Below are positions 44,776 to 53,299 of a stretch of 64,000 bases of DNA, one piece after another. Under the pieces are notes generated by a model, which saw only the letters and a program-made list of their open reading frames with translations, was not told where the DNA came from and did no database searches. Origin of the DNA: Segniliparus rugosus ATCC BAA-974. Its GTDB lineage: Bacteria > Actinomycetota > Actinomycetes > Mycobacteriales > Mycobacteriaceae. Both the position numbers and the translations under genes were made by a program. Where the stretch lies: NCBI RefSeq assembly GCF_000185725.2, contig NZ_KI391954.1:1460185-1524184 (forward strand). Direction: 5' to 3'. Every line of letters begins with the position of its first letter. Position 1 is the stretch's first letter.

Positions 44776-45804
44776 CTAGCCCCGGTCGAAGAACTGCATT
44801 TGCTGCGGGATGTGCCGGTCCCCCGCCAGCCCCTCGGGCGGCACCGCGCTCTCGATGGCCGCGAGGTCCGCTTTTGTGAAAACGAGGTCGAGCGCCTTCA
44901 AGCTCTCGCGCAGGCTCGCCACACGCGTCGATCCGACAATCGGCACGATGTCCTCGCCTTGGGCGAGGACCCATGCCGTTGCCGCCTGCGCGAGGGTCGC
45001 GCCGTGCTGTTCGGCGACTCTGGCGAGAGCTTGCGCGATGACGAGGTTGCGCGCCCCCGCCTCGCCTTGGAACCGGGGGTGCATGAACTGCCCCGGCTCG
45101 TGCGCGGTCCTGCCGCTGAGGAACGCCTCCGATAGAAGGCCGTGCGAGAGGATCCCGTACGCGGTGATCCCGATCCCCAGCTCTCGCGCGGCGGGGATGA
45201 CTTCTTTCTCCCTCTCGCGTTCGATGAGCGAGTACTCGATCTGCAGGTCCGAGATCGGATGCACGGCGGCGGCTCTGCGCAACGCCGTGGCCCCGATCTC
45301 GGACAAGCCGATGTACCGGATGTACCCTTGCTCGACCAGCTCGGCGAGCGCGCCGACCGTGTCTTCGACCGGCACGGTTTGGTCGATCCGCGCGAGCCGG
45401 TAGATGTCGATATGGTCCACCCCGAGCCGGGTCAGCGAGTACGTGAGGAAGTTCTTCACCGACTCCGGCCTGCCGTCCACTCCTGGCATGCCCCCGCCCG
45501 GCAGCTGCAGCATCCCGAATTTCACGCTGAGCACCATGCTGTCCCGGTCGAGCTCTTTGAGCGCTCTGCCCACGAGGAGCTCGTTGTGCCCGCCGCTGTA
45601 GAAATCGCCTGTGTCGATAAGAGTGATCCCTGAGTCCGTCGCAGCCCGGATCGTCCGCAGGCCCTCTTCCTCCCGTTCCGCGCTCGTGCGCGCTGGAAGG
45701 GCTGAGGAGATCCGCATCGTGCCGAGGCCGACCCTGCTCACAACAGGCCCGGTGCTCCCCAGTCGGACTTGGCCGCAAACAGTTGTAGGGGACGTCTCAT
45801 CCAT
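44776..45804 (-). CDS. Aldo/keto reductase with catalytic His replaced
   Basis: 342 residues from the ATG at 45804. A TIM-barrel NADP-dependent oxidoreductase: LIDTGDFYSGGHNELLVGRA holds the catalytic Asp and Tyr, SVKFGML the Lys, and VPIVGSTRVASLRESLKALD the cofactor-binding end. In most members the next motif is LHRxD, but here it reads YRLARIDQ, so the usual His is Ala. This variant is common in an actinobacterial subgroup. TACGCT 7 nt before the ATG suggests a leaderless transcript. It is divergent from an OhrR-type regulator gene. Substrate unknown. Confidence 0.87.
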   Translation of the reverse strand: MDETSPTTVCGQVRLGSTGPVVSRVGLGTMRISSALPARTSAEREEEGLRTIRAATDSGITLIDTGDFYSGGHNELLVGRALKELDRDSMVLSVKFGMLQLPGGGMPGVDGRPESVKNFLTYSLTRLGVDHIDIYRLARIDQTVPVEDTVGALAELVEQGYIRYIGLSEIGATALRRAAAVHPISDLQIEYSLIEREREKEVIPAARELGIGITAYGILSHGLLSEAFLSGRTAHEPGQFMHPRFQGEAGARNLVIAQALARVAEQHGATLAQAATAWVLAQGEDIVPIVGSTRVASLRESLKALDLVFTKADLAAIESAVPPEGLAGDRHIPQQMQFFDRG

Positions 45805-45811
45805 AAGATGA

Positions 45812-45817
45812 AGCGTA
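45812..45817 (-). promoter_or_regulatory. -10 box of a leaderless promoter (aldo/keto reductase)
   Basis: TACGCT (minus strand) ends 7 nt before the ATG at 45804. Confidence 0.5.
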
Positions 45818-45923
45818 ATGGACAATCCGCTCCCCGGCACGTCGCCAACGGAAGCGGATGGGCCGCAGGAGGAATGCAGTCCCTCCGCCTCGTGAGAGCG
45901 GGTGCGGCGACCGCGCCACATTT

Positions 45924-45954
45924 AGTTAATGAGCAATCATTTATTGCATTAACT
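45924..45954. promoter_or_regulatory. Long AT-rich inverted repeat, probable OhrR operator
   Basis: Outer arms AGTTAATG (45924-45931) and CATTAACT (45947-45954); inner arms GCAAT and ATTGC around CATTT. It lies immediately upstream of the -10 box TACGAT (45962-45967) of the MarR/OhrR gene that starts at 45975, so autorepression is likely. Confidence 0.65.
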
Positions 45955-45961
45955 ATTATGG

Positions 45962-45967
45962 TACGAT
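45962..45967 (+). promoter_or_regulatory. -10 box of a leaderless promoter (OhrR-like gene)
   Basis: TACGAT ends 7 nt before the ATG at 45975. Confidence 0.55.
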
Positions 45968-45974
45968 CTATTCC

Positions 45975-46436
45975 ATGAAGAACACAGCCGTCGACGACCC
46001 CCTGGCCCTTGAGCGACAGGTCTGCTTCGCGCTCGCGGTCGCGAACCGCGCGATCCTCTCGGTGTACCGGCCGATCCTCGCCCCGCTCGGCCTGACCCAT
46101 CCCCAATACCTCGTCATGCTCGCCCTCTGGGGCCAGTCGCCGCAGTCGGTGAAGAACCTCGGCGAGGCGTTGCAGCTCGACTCCGCGACGATCTCCCCGC
46201 TGCTCAAGCGGCTGGAGACGGCGGGGCTCATCACCAGGGCCCGCAACGCGAACGACGAGCGCCAGCTCGACATCGGGCTCACCCCGGAGGGCGTGGCGCT
46301 GCGCGAGCGGGCGCTCGGCGTCCCAGGGCGAGTGGTGGAGCAACTGGACTCGGACTGGGAAGAGCTCGGCGAGCTCCACCAGATCCTGACGAAAATCAAT
46401 CAGAAGGCGATCAAGGCAGGAGCGCTGCAGATATGA
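45975..46436 (+). CDS. OhrR-type MarR-family peroxide sensor
   Basis: 153 residues. The N-terminal LERQVCFALAVANRAIL places a Cys at position 17, the same context as the peroxidatic Cys of OhrR repressors, and the helper tyrosines are in VYRPILAPLGLTHPQYLVML. The DNA-binding helix is KNLGEALQLDSATISPLLKR and the wing follows (RARNANDERQLDIGLTPEG). Organic hydroperoxides should oxidise Cys17 and release DNA. No ohr gene is next to it; the divergent aldo/keto reductase and the downstream DUF5313 gene, which overlaps by four bases, are the candidate targets. Confidence 0.87.
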   Translation: MKNTAVDDPLALERQVCFALAVANRAILSVYRPILAPLGLTHPQYLVMLALWGQSPQSVKNLGEALQLDSATISPLLKRLETAGLITRARNANDERQLDIGLTPEGVALRERALGVPGRVVEQLDSDWEELGELHQILTKINQKAIKAGALQI

Positions 46437-46837
46437 CGAAGCCGGCAAGGACCAAGCCCAACTTCTTCCAGTGGATGGCCTACGCCCACGGGCGCAAGCT
46501 GCCCGACTCGATGCAGGAGTGGGTCAAGAACGACCTGACCGGCGATTGGGCCGGCCCGAGGCACCTGTGGCGCAGCATGGTGCCGTTTTTGCCCATCTTC
46601 GCCCTGATCCTCGTGCTCGTGCCGGGGCAGCTGTGGCTGCGCGGCGCGATGGTGCTGCTCATGGTCATCCTGGCGCTGATCTTCTCCGGCGCGTACATGA
46701 AGCAGAACAAGGTGTCCCGGCTCATCAAGCACGGCCTGCCCGCCGACCTGGAGAACCCGAAGAAGGTCCGCGCGCGCGAGGAGTCCCGCGCGCGCTACCT
46801 GGAGATCTACGGGGTCAACCCCGAGCAGTCTCGCTGA
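46433..46837 (+). CDS. DUF5313 family membrane protein
   Basis: 134 residues. Its ATG overlaps the regulator stop (ATGA, 46433-46436). FFQWMAYAHGRKLPDSMQEW and VKNDLTGDWAGPRHLWRSMV are the family signature. Two membrane segments follow (VPFLPIFALILVLVPGQLWL and LLMVILALIFSGAYM), then a basic tail (RAREESRARYLEIYG). The protein is widespread in Mycobacteriales with no known function. Its 3' end overlaps the convergent aminotransferase gene by 23 bases. Confidence 0.83.
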   Translation: MTKPARTKPNFFQWMAYAHGRKLPDSMQEWVKNDLTGDWAGPRHLWRSMVPFLPIFALILVLVPGQLWLRGAMVLLMVILALIFSGAYMKQNKVSRLIKHGLPADLENPKKVRAREESRARYLEIYGVNPEQSR

Positions 46838-48155
46838 GCGCCTCGTCCAGGGCCGTCAGGCCGAGCTGGAGCTCCTCGACGGTCGCGGTGAGCGGCGGGG
46901 CGATGTGGATCCGGTTGGCCGGGGCGAACGCCCACACGCCGCGCGCCTTGAGGCCCGCGACGATCCCGCCGACCTTGTCGGCCCCGAGCGGCTCGCGGGT
47001 GGCTCGGTCCGCGACGAACTCCACCGCCCAGAAGAAGCCGCGCCCGCGCACCTCGCCGATGAGCGGGTGCTTCTCGGCAAGGGCGCGCAGGCCCGCGCCG
47101 AGGACGTTCTCGCCGAGATCGCGGGCCTTGGGCAGCAGCTGCTCCTCCTCGAAGACCCCGATGGAGGCGACGCCCGCCGCGCACGCGAGAGGGTGCCCCG
47201 CGTACGTGAGCCCGCCGGGGTAGGGGGTCTCGTCGAAGTGCGAGGCGACCCGGTCCGAGATGACGACGCCGCCGAGCGGGACGTACCCGGAGTTCACGCC
47301 CTTCGCGAAGGTGATCAGGTCCGGCTCGGCCCCGAAGGCCCCGTGGGAGGCGAACCACTCCCCGACCCTGCCGAAGCCCACCATGACCTCGTCGGCGATG
47401 AAGACGATCCCGTGCTTGCGGCACAGCTCGGCGACCCCGGCGAGGTAGCCGGGCGGCGGGACGAGCACGCCTGGCGAGCCCGTCACCGGCTCGAGGAGCA
47501 CCGCGGCGATGGTCTGCGGCCCTTCGAGCTCGATCACCTGCCGAAGGTGCGCCAAAGCCCGCTCGGACTCCTCCGCCTCGGTCGTCGCGCCGAAAACGGA
47601 GCGGTACAGGTACGGGCCGAAGAACCGGGAGACGTTGACGCCGGTCGGCTCGTTCGCCCACCGCCGCGCCTCGCCGGTCAGGCCGATGGTCTGCCCGCCC
47701 GCGCCGTGGTACGAGCGGTACGCTGCGAGGATCTTGTCCCGCCCGGTGAACCGGCGCGCGATGCGGATCGCGTGCTCGTTGGCCTCCTGGCCGCCGGTGG
47801 TGAAGAAGACCTTGCTCGCGGGGTCCGGGGAGCGCTCGGCGATCAGCCGGGCGAGCGTGGCCGTGGCCTCGTTGGCGAAAGCGGGCTGGATCGTCGGCAG
47901 CTTGTTGGCCTGCGCCACGATCGCCTCGACCACCTTGGGGTGCTTGTGGCCGATGTTCAGGTTGATCAGCTGGGAGCTGTAGTCCAAGTACCGGTTCCCG
48001 TCGAAGTCCCAGAACCACGAGCCCTCGCCGCCCGCGATCGGCAACGGGCTGATCTTCGCCTGCGCGCTCCAGGAGTGGAAGACGTGCGCGCGGTCGTCGG
48101 CGCGGACACGCGCCCCGGTTTCGGCTTCGGCGAGGGAGGCTTGGGTTTGCGTCAT
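46815..48155 (-). CDS. Class III aminotransferase (omega-amino acid/taurine--pyruvate type)
   Basis: 446 residues, PLP-dependent. Lys285 in LITFAKGVNSGYVPLG is the Schiff-base residue; FFTTGGQEANEHAIRIAR binds phosphate, YRSYHGAGG stacks on the cofactor and FIADEVMVGFGRVGEW holds the Asp that contacts the pyridine nitrogen. The start AHVFHSWSAQAKISPLPIAG closely resembles taurine--pyruvate aminotransferases and related beta-alanine/omega-amino acid enzymes. A ribosome-binding site (AGGA) precedes the ATG. The exact substrate is not fixed by context. Confidence 0.85.
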   Translation of the reverse strand: MTQTQASLAEAETGARVRADDRAHVFHSWSAQAKISPLPIAGGEGSWFWDFDGNRYLDYSSQLINLNIGHKHPKVVEAIVAQANKLPTIQPAFANEATATLARLIAERSPDPASKVFFTTGGQEANEHAIRIARRFTGRDKILAAYRSYHGAGGQTIGLTGEARRWANEPTGVNVSRFFGPYLYRSVFGATTEAEESERALAHLRQVIELEGPQTIAAVLLEPVTGSPGVLVPPPGYLAGVAELCRKHGIVFIADEVMVGFGRVGEWFASHGAFGAEPDLITFAKGVNSGYVPLGGVVISDRVASHFDETPYPGGLTYAGHPLACAAGVASIGVFEEEQLLPKARDLGENVLGAGLRALAEKHPLIGEVRGRGFFWAVEFVADRATREPLGADKVGGIVAGLKARGVWAFAPANRIHIAPPLTATVEELQLGLTALDEALSETARG

Positions 48156-48209
48156 CGGATCCTGCTTCTCGAATTGGTGGGGTCTCGCGTCGATTCTATG
48201 CGCCCCGCG

Positions 48210-49319
48210 TCAGGGCGCCTGCTGCGCTCCGTCCGGGATGGAGTCGAGCAGCACGACCTTGCCGTCCCGGCATTGCGCCCGCGCGCTCCCCGACCCGCCC
48301 TGCTTGAGCGCGAAGCGCAGGCGGACCAGCGTCGGGTCGTCCGGGTCGGGCTCCGCGGACAGGTTGTCGTAAGGCCGGTCGGTCGCCGGGCCGACGAACC
48401 TGCCCTTGTCGAAGATCAGCACGCCGACGCTCCACAGCGTCTGGCCCTGGTACTGCTCGCGCCGCGCCATCGCCGGCTGCACATCGGCGCAGGTGTACGG
48501 GTTCGCGACATCCAGTCGCCAATGGCCGAGCTTCCCCGTGGTCGGCCAGCTTTGCTCCGCGGCCTGCTCGACCGCGCGCTCGGTGACCAGCGCGCCGCAG
48601 TATTTGCTCCCCGGCGTGCGCGGCTCGGCCCGCGAGTCGGCGGGGAGCGGGTCCGGGGACCGCAGCGGCGTGAGCGCGTCCCTCGTCGCTTCGAAGCCGG
48701 TGCTGTTGCGGTAGTTGACGCACGTGATCCCGTCCGTCTCCCCTGCGCATTCGATCTCCCCGAGCCGGATGGTCGAGCCGGCCGGCAGCGGCTTGCTGAA
48801 GGGGAACACGTTGACGCCGCCGCCGAACACGCCGAAGGAGAGATCCTTCGTGGTCAAGGAGATCAACGGCTGCCACGCGACGGGAGCCGGGCTGTTCGTC
48901 GGGCGGGGCGGCTTGGGGAAAGCAGGGCTCGCGGACTGGCACATCACGCCATGGACGCCGCCGGTGCAGGCGAGCGACCCGTCCGGGCTCATGAAGTCGA
49001 CGAACACGCCGTCTTCCGACCAATCGGGCGCTTCGCGCGCCATCTTGTAGCCGTGGTAGCCGCCGGAGTCGACCAGCGCGCCCCGCGCCGCCTTCCCCAA
49101 CCGGTCCTCGGCGTCGGCGCTCGCCTGGACGACGAGCGGGGCCTCCTCCAGCGGCGGCCGCGCGGGCGCGGCGTACGGCTTGGCCGCAGCGGGGAGACCC
49201 GGAGAAACAGCGGGAGCCTGTTTCTCCGCCCCGTCCTCGCCGGGGACGGGCGGGCGGGCGCACGCGCCGAGCAACGAGACAGCGCAGCACACCGCCGCGA
49301 CCTTTGCCGAAAACCTCAT
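48210..49319 (-). CDS. Lipoprotein of unknown function
   Basis: 369 residues from the ATG at 49319. The N-terminus MRFSAKVAAVCCAVSLLGAC has a lipobox ending at Cys20, so it should be membrane-anchored. A Pro/Ala-rich spacer (about 21-65) precedes a domain with repeated Cys-containing beta segments (GSLACTGGVHGVMCQSA, IECAGETDGITCVNYR, GSKYCGALV, NPYTCADV, RAQCRDGK), apparently a tandem of two similar disulfide modules. GATACT lies 6 nt before the ATG and could be a weak leaderless -10. No family I can name. Confidence 0.68.
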   Translation of the reverse strand: MRFSAKVAAVCCAVSLLGACARPPVPGEDGAEKQAPAVSPGLPAAAKPYAAPARPPLEEAPLVVQASADAEDRLGKAARGALVDSGGYHGYKMAREAPDWSEDGVFVDFMSPDGSLACTGGVHGVMCQSASPAFPKPPRPTNSPAPVAWQPLISLTTKDLSFGVFGGGVNVFPFSKPLPAGSTIRLGEIECAGETDGITCVNYRNSTGFEATRDALTPLRSPDPLPADSRAEPRTPGSKYCGALVTERAVEQAAEQSWPTTGKLGHWRLDVANPYTCADVQPAMARREQYQGQTLWSVGVLIFDKGRFVGPATDRPYDNLSAEPDPDDPTLVRLRFALKQGGSGSARAQCRDGKVVLLDSIPDGAQQAP

Positions 49320-49396
49320 GTGGTTAGTATCGCAAGCACGCCTCGCCGCCCTCGAAGCGCTCAGAGCCATCAGCACAACGATGAACGGAGCCCGCC

Positions 49397-49864
49397 ATGC
49401 CCGCACGACTCGACTACTACCGGTCCGCTCCCGGCGGCGTGAAAACCCTCATGGGCGTGCACGCCTACATCGCGCAGTCCGGGCTGCCCGCCGAACTCGT
49501 CGAACTCGTGAACCTGCGCGTCTCGCTCATCAACGGCTGCGCGTATTGCCTCGACATGCACACCTCTGAGCTGCGCAAGCTCGGGGCCGCCGAGGAGAAG
49601 ATCACCCTCGTCTCGGTCTGGGAGGAAGCGGGCTCGCTCTTCTCCGCGCGCGAACAAGCGGCGCTCGCCTGGGCGGAGACGGTGACCAATGTCGCCGAGA
49701 CCCACGTGCCCGACGCGGCGTTCGCGGCGGTCTCCGAGCATTTCACGGAGAAGGAGATCGCCGACCTCACCATCGCCGTCGGTTTGATCAACGCGTGGAA
49801 CCGGCTGGCCATCAGTTTCCGCGCCGTCCCCGAGTCAGTGACAAAAACGTCGCGGAACTCTTGA
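49397..49864 (+). CDS. AhpD-like carboxymuconolactone decarboxylase-family protein
   Basis: 155 residues. The redox motif NGCAYCLDMHTSELRK (Cys48, Cys51, His55) is the alkylhydroperoxidase AhpD core of the CMD family, and the rest is helical (YIAQSGLPAELVELVNLRVS). Such small proteins act as peroxidases or thiol relays in oxidative stress. It is one of two AhpD-like proteins in the window; the true AhpD is at 63179. It is followed closely by an F420-type oxidoreductase gene with its own promoter. Confidence 0.87.
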   Translation: MPARLDYYRSAPGGVKTLMGVHAYIAQSGLPAELVELVNLRVSLINGCAYCLDMHTSELRKLGAAEEKITLVSVWEEAGSLFSAREQAALAWAETVTNVAETHVPDAAFAAVSEHFTEKEIADLTIAVGLINAWNRLAISFRAVPESVTKTSRNS

Positions 49865-49875
49865 CCTGGAGAGCG

Positions 49876-49890
49876 CTCTAGGTCCTAGAG
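49876..49890. promoter_or_regulatory. Perfect 15-bp palindrome on the promoter of the LLM oxidoreductase
   Basis: CTCTAGG-T-CCTAGAG. It covers almost the entire -10 box TAGAGT (49886-49891), which ends 6 nt before the ATG at 49898. Probable repressor operator. Confidence 0.65.
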
Positions 49891-49897
49891 TGGGCTC

Positions 49898-50740
49898 ATG
49901 CGCTTCGCCATCAAAACCTCCCCGCAGAACACCACGTGGTCGGACATGCTCGCCGTCTGGCAGGCCGCCGACGACATCGAGCTTTTCGAGTCCGCGTGGA
50001 ACTTCGACCACTTCTACCCCATCTTCTCCGATCCCACCGGGCCCTGCCTGGAGGGCTGGACCACCCTCGCCGCCCTCGCGCAGGCGACCAAACGGCTGCG
50101 GGTCGGGGTCTTGGTGACCGGGATCCACTACCGGCACCCCGCGGTGCTCGCGAACATGGCCGCCGCCCTCGACATCATTTCGGACGGGCGTTTGGAGCTC
50201 GGCATCGGCGCGGGCTGGAACGAGGAGGAGTCCGAGGCGTACGGCATCGAGCTTGGCACGGTCAAAGAGCGCTTCGAGCGCTTCGAGGAGGCCACCCAGA
50301 TCTTGATCAGCCTCCTCACCCAGGAGAGCACCACGTTCGAGGGCAAGTACTACCAGCTCAAAGAGGCGCGGAACGAGCCGAAGGGCGTGCAGCGCCCGCA
50401 TCCGCCGATCCTCATCGGCGGCGGGGGCGAGAAGAAGACCCTGCGCTTCGTCGCCCAGTACGCCCAGCATTGGAATGTGCCGGGCGGGACCACCGAGGAC
50501 TTCACCCGCAAGCTGGGCATCCTGCGCGAGCACTGCGCCGCGATCGGGCGCGACCCGTCCGAGATCACCACGTCCACGCACATCCGGCTCGGCGAGGACC
50601 ACGATTACGCGAAGACGGCGGCGGAGGCCGAGGAGTTCAAGGCGGCGGGGCTCGATTTGGCCATCATTTACCTCCCGACGCCGCACACCCCCGCCGTGCT
50701 CGAACCGCTCGCGGCGGCGTTGGCGCAGATCAACCGCTGA
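49898..50740 (+). CDS. LLM-class F420-dependent oxidoreductase
   Basis: 280 residues with the luciferase-like TIM barrel. RFAIKTSPQNTTWSDMLAVW and the region FESAWNFDHFYPI hold the cofactor/substrate pocket; LRVGVLVTGIHYRHPAVLAN and DIISDGRLELGIGAGWNEEE are hallmarks of the F420/FMN LLM family, followed by RPHPPILIGGGGEKKTL. In this order F420 is the expected cofactor. Substrate unknown. Leaderless transcription with a palindrome over the promoter suggests repression by an unidentified factor. Confidence 0.88.
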   Translation: MRFAIKTSPQNTTWSDMLAVWQAADDIELFESAWNFDHFYPIFSDPTGPCLEGWTTLAALAQATKRLRVGVLVTGIHYRHPAVLANMAAALDIISDGRLELGIGAGWNEEESEAYGIELGTVKERFERFEEATQILISLLTQESTTFEGKYYQLKEARNEPKGVQRPHPPILIGGGGEKKTLRFVAQYAQHWNVPGGTTEDFTRKLGILREHCAAIGRDPSEITTSTHIRLGEDHDYAKTAAEAEEFKAAGLDLAIIYLPTPHTPAVLEPLAAALAQINR

Positions 50741-50870
50741 ACGTCCGCGCGGATGCGCGGATGAACGCCGCCGCATAGGGTGACGATCACACCCTCTTCC
50801 TCACGGTTCCTGGTTATGCTGTGTGAGTGATGAGGAGGACCGTCCGACCCGGCCAAGGAGGACTGCGCGC

Positions 50871-51581
50871 GTGAAACGACCCAGCGACGAGCGACGAGCG
50901 GCGTTGTTCGGCATCGAGGCCCGTCTCTCCTGGGTGCTCGCGTCATTGGCCGGGCTGCTCGGCGCGTCGGCGTTCATCCACACCGAAGGCTATTTCGTCA
51001 CCTTCATGACCGGGAACACCGAGCGCGCGGTGCTGAGCTCGTTCCGGGGCCAGACCATGTTCGGTGTCGCGGCGGGGCTGATCATCCTCTCGTTCCTGTC
51101 CGGCGTGATCGTCGCCTCGCTGTGCCGCAGGCATTTCTGGTCCGGGCATCCGCACGGCCCGACGATGCTCACCACCGTCGCCCTCATACTCGCTGCGGCC
51201 TTCGACGCGGTCGTCGACTGGGGCGGGGACGACATCGACTTGCTCACGGTGCTCTTCGTCGCCTTCGGCATCGGCTCGCTGAACACGTCGTTCACCAAGA
51301 ACGGCGAGGTGTCCGTGCCGCTGAGCTACGTCACCGGCACCTGGGTGAAGATGGGGCAAGGCATCGAGCGCCACATCAGCGGCGGGGACTACGCCGATTG
51401 GCTCGGCTATTTCCTCGTGCTGGTCTCCTTCGCGTCGGGGGCGCTGATCGGCGGGCTACTCAGCCTGGTCGAGACGGGGTGGAGCATGCTCATGATCGCG
51501 GCGGGGGTGTGCCTGGCCACGAGCGTCTACACGTTCGTGCACGAGCGCAACAACCCGCCCGAGCCGTCAGCGGCCAGCTGA
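50871..51581 (+). CDS. DUF1275 (YoaK-like) membrane protein
   Basis: 236 residues from the GTG at 50871, chosen because AAGGAGG ends nine bases before it. Six membrane segments are visible; WVLASLAGLLGASAFIHTEG and FVTFMTGNTERAVLSSFRG give the family motif (Asn/Thr after FMTGN), and VTGTWVKMGQGIERH the second. A TATGCT box at 50815-50820 could be its -10. DUF1275 proteins are poorly characterised membrane proteins. Its 3' end overlaps the convergent tetR gene by 15 bases. Confidence 0.85.
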   Translation: MKRPSDERRAALFGIEARLSWVLASLAGLLGASAFIHTEGYFVTFMTGNTERAVLSSFRGQTMFGVAAGLIILSFLSGVIVASLCRRHFWSGHPHGPTMLTTVALILAAAFDAVVDWGGDDIDLLTVLFVAFGIGSLNTSFTKNGEVSVPLSYVTGTWVKMGQGIERHISGGDYADWLGYFLVLVSFASGALIGGLLSLVETGWSMLMIAAGVCLATSVYTFVHERNNPPEPSAAS

Positions 51582-52235
51582 CCGGCCCGCCCGCCCGAGC
51601 ATGCGGTCGGCGGTGTCCGCCAGCGCGTCGATCAGCTCCGCGAAACGCCGGTCCGAATCTCCGGGGGCTCCTGTGCCGAGGATCTCCGGGCCCGTCCGCC
51701 TGACCAGCTCGGCCCCCTCGCCGATGCGCTCGTCCCGCGCTTTGAGCGAGTAGCGGTCGTCGGGAGCCTGACTGACGGCCTGCTCCTCCACGCAGAATCC
51801 CACGGTGAAGCAGTAGACCAGCCATAACGCGCGGGCGACCACGGCGACCTCGTAGCCCCGGTCCGCGAAGCTCGCCAGCGGGGCCTGCTGCGCGCGCAGC
51901 ACCTCGGCGTCGGTGAGGTAGGTGCCCGCGAAGACCCGTGCGCCGTCCCGGTGCGCGAGCATCGTCCGGCGCAGAGCGTTCGCGTAGATCCGGAAGCCGT
52001 CCCGCACCAGCGTGTCGGTTTCGAGCCCGCCGAGCTGCGCCCAGAGCAGCCGCCACATCTGTGTCGCCATCTCGTCGAGCAGCTGCTGTTTGTCGCGCAC
52101 GTGCCAGTACAACGAGGGAGCCTTGACCCCCAGCTTGGCCGCGACCGCTCGCACGGTCAAACCGTCGAGGCCGACCTCGTCCAACACTTCGAAGCCGGCC
52201 TTGACGATTTTCTCCATGCTGAGGTCCCGTGCCAT
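51567..52235 (-). CDS. TetR-family repressor, class TetR_C
   Basis: 222 residues. The N-terminal helix-turn-helix reads LTVRAVAAKLGVKAPSLYWH, the classic form shared with TetR(A-E) itself. The C-terminal ligand-binding domain continues with DEMATQMWRLLWAQLG and RALWLVYCFTVGFCVEE. Its -10 box (TAGATT, 52242-52247) lies inside an extended inverted repeat between it and the divergent oxidoreductase gene, so it should repress itself and that gene. Ligand unknown. Confidence 0.9.
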   Translation of the reverse strand: MARDLSMEKIVKAGFEVLDEVGLDGLTVRAVAAKLGVKAPSLYWHVRDKQQLLDEMATQMWRLLWAQLGGLETDTLVRDGFRIYANALRRTMLAHRDGARVFAGTYLTDAEVLRAQQAPLASFADRGYEVAVVARALWLVYCFTVGFCVEEQAVSQAPDDRYSLKARDERIGEGAELVRRTGPEILGTGAPGDSDRRFAELIDALADTADRMLGRAGRSAGR

Positions 52236-52244
52236 CTTGACAAT

Positions 52245-52283
52245 CTAACATGCGTAGATTAGTGTCCAAACTACACATGTTAG
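52245..52283. promoter_or_regulatory. TetR-type operator in the divergent region
   Basis: Arms CTAACATGCGTAG (52245-52257) and CTACACATGTTAG (52271-52283), matching at 12 of 13 positions, with a 13-nt spacer. The left arm overlaps the tetR -10 box. Confidence 0.75.
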
Positions 52284-52329
52284 GTTAGCCGCGCGCGGCG
52301 AGAGCGGGGCGCGGACGAAGGAGGCAGGC

Positions 52330-53299
52330 ATGAAAGCAGCGGTCGTCCGCACCCCGGACAGCTCGCCCGAGTACACCGACTTCCCCGATCCGGCCCCGGC
52401 CCCCGGCCAGCGGATCGTCGAGCTCGTCGCGGCGGGGGTCCACCAGCTCGTGCTGGCAAGGGCCGAGGGGAAGCATTACAGCAGCGAAGGCATCTATCCG
52501 CTGGTCCCCGGAGTCGACGCAGTGGGACGGGCCGAGGACGGCTCGCTCGTCTACGTCGGCTTCTCCGTCGCGCCCTACGGCACCCTTGCCGAACTGATCG
52601 TCGCGCCGGGCGGCGCGGTGGCGCTCCCGCACGGGGCCGATCCGCTCCAAGTCGCCGCGGGCATCAACCCCGGCATCTCCTCGTGGATGCCGCTGATCGC
52701 CCGCGCGGACGAGGTGGACGGGCTCGGGACCGTCCTGATCCTCGGGGCCACCGGCATGGCCGGCCTGCTCGCCGTGCAGAACGCGCTGGCGCTCGGGGCC
52801 GAGCGCGTGGTCGCGGTCGGGCGCAACGAGGCCAAGCTCGCCCGCGCCGCCGAGCTGGGGGCCGGAGCGGACTGTGCGGCTGACCGGGGAGGCCGCCGAG
52901 GACGCCGGGGCCATCGCCGAGGCGTTGGACGGGTCGAGCCCGTCCACGGTGCTCGACTTCGTCTGGGGCCCGCCCGCCGAGGCCGCGCTCGCGGTCTTCC
53001 AGGGGCGCGGCCACGCCTCAAGCGGGGCGGACATCTCCTTCGTGCAGATCGGCTCGCTCGCGGGCGCGACCGCGGCGGTGCCCGCGCAGGTGCTGCGCAG
53101 CACGAACATCCGCGTGCGAGGCAGCGGGTTCGGCTCGTTCTCCTTCGAGGAGTACCTGCGCCAGGTGCCCCGCTACATCGAGCGCATCGCCGCCGGCGCG
53201 GTCCGCATCCCCTATCGCGCCTTCGCCCTGCCCGACGTCGCCCAGGCGTGGGAGGCCGCCAAGGGCGGCGGGGACCGAGTGGTGGTCGTGCCCCGCTAG
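52330..53299 (+). pseudogene. MDR/quinone-oxidoreductase-type dehydrogenase, broken by one frameshift
   Basis: Begins at the ATG at 52330 after AAGGAGG. The first 180 codons encode MKAAVVRTPDSSPEYTDFPD, then the nucleotide fold VLILGATGMAGLLAVQNALA. After GAGAD (52872) the frame breaks; the next frame continues VRLTGEAAEDAGAIAEALDG through SFVQIGSLAGATAAVPAQVL to the end GGDRVVVVPR. One extra T at about 52873 explains it; the length (970) is one base over a multiple of three. Otherwise a complete medium-chain dehydrogenase without zinc ligands. It faces the TetR gene with an operator between, so it was the regulated target. Mutation and sequencing error cannot be told apart here. Confidence 0.82.

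Noticed and set aside
46905-49442. An 845-codon plus-strand frame
   Set aside because: Antisense to the aminotransferase and lipoprotein genes; no motif.
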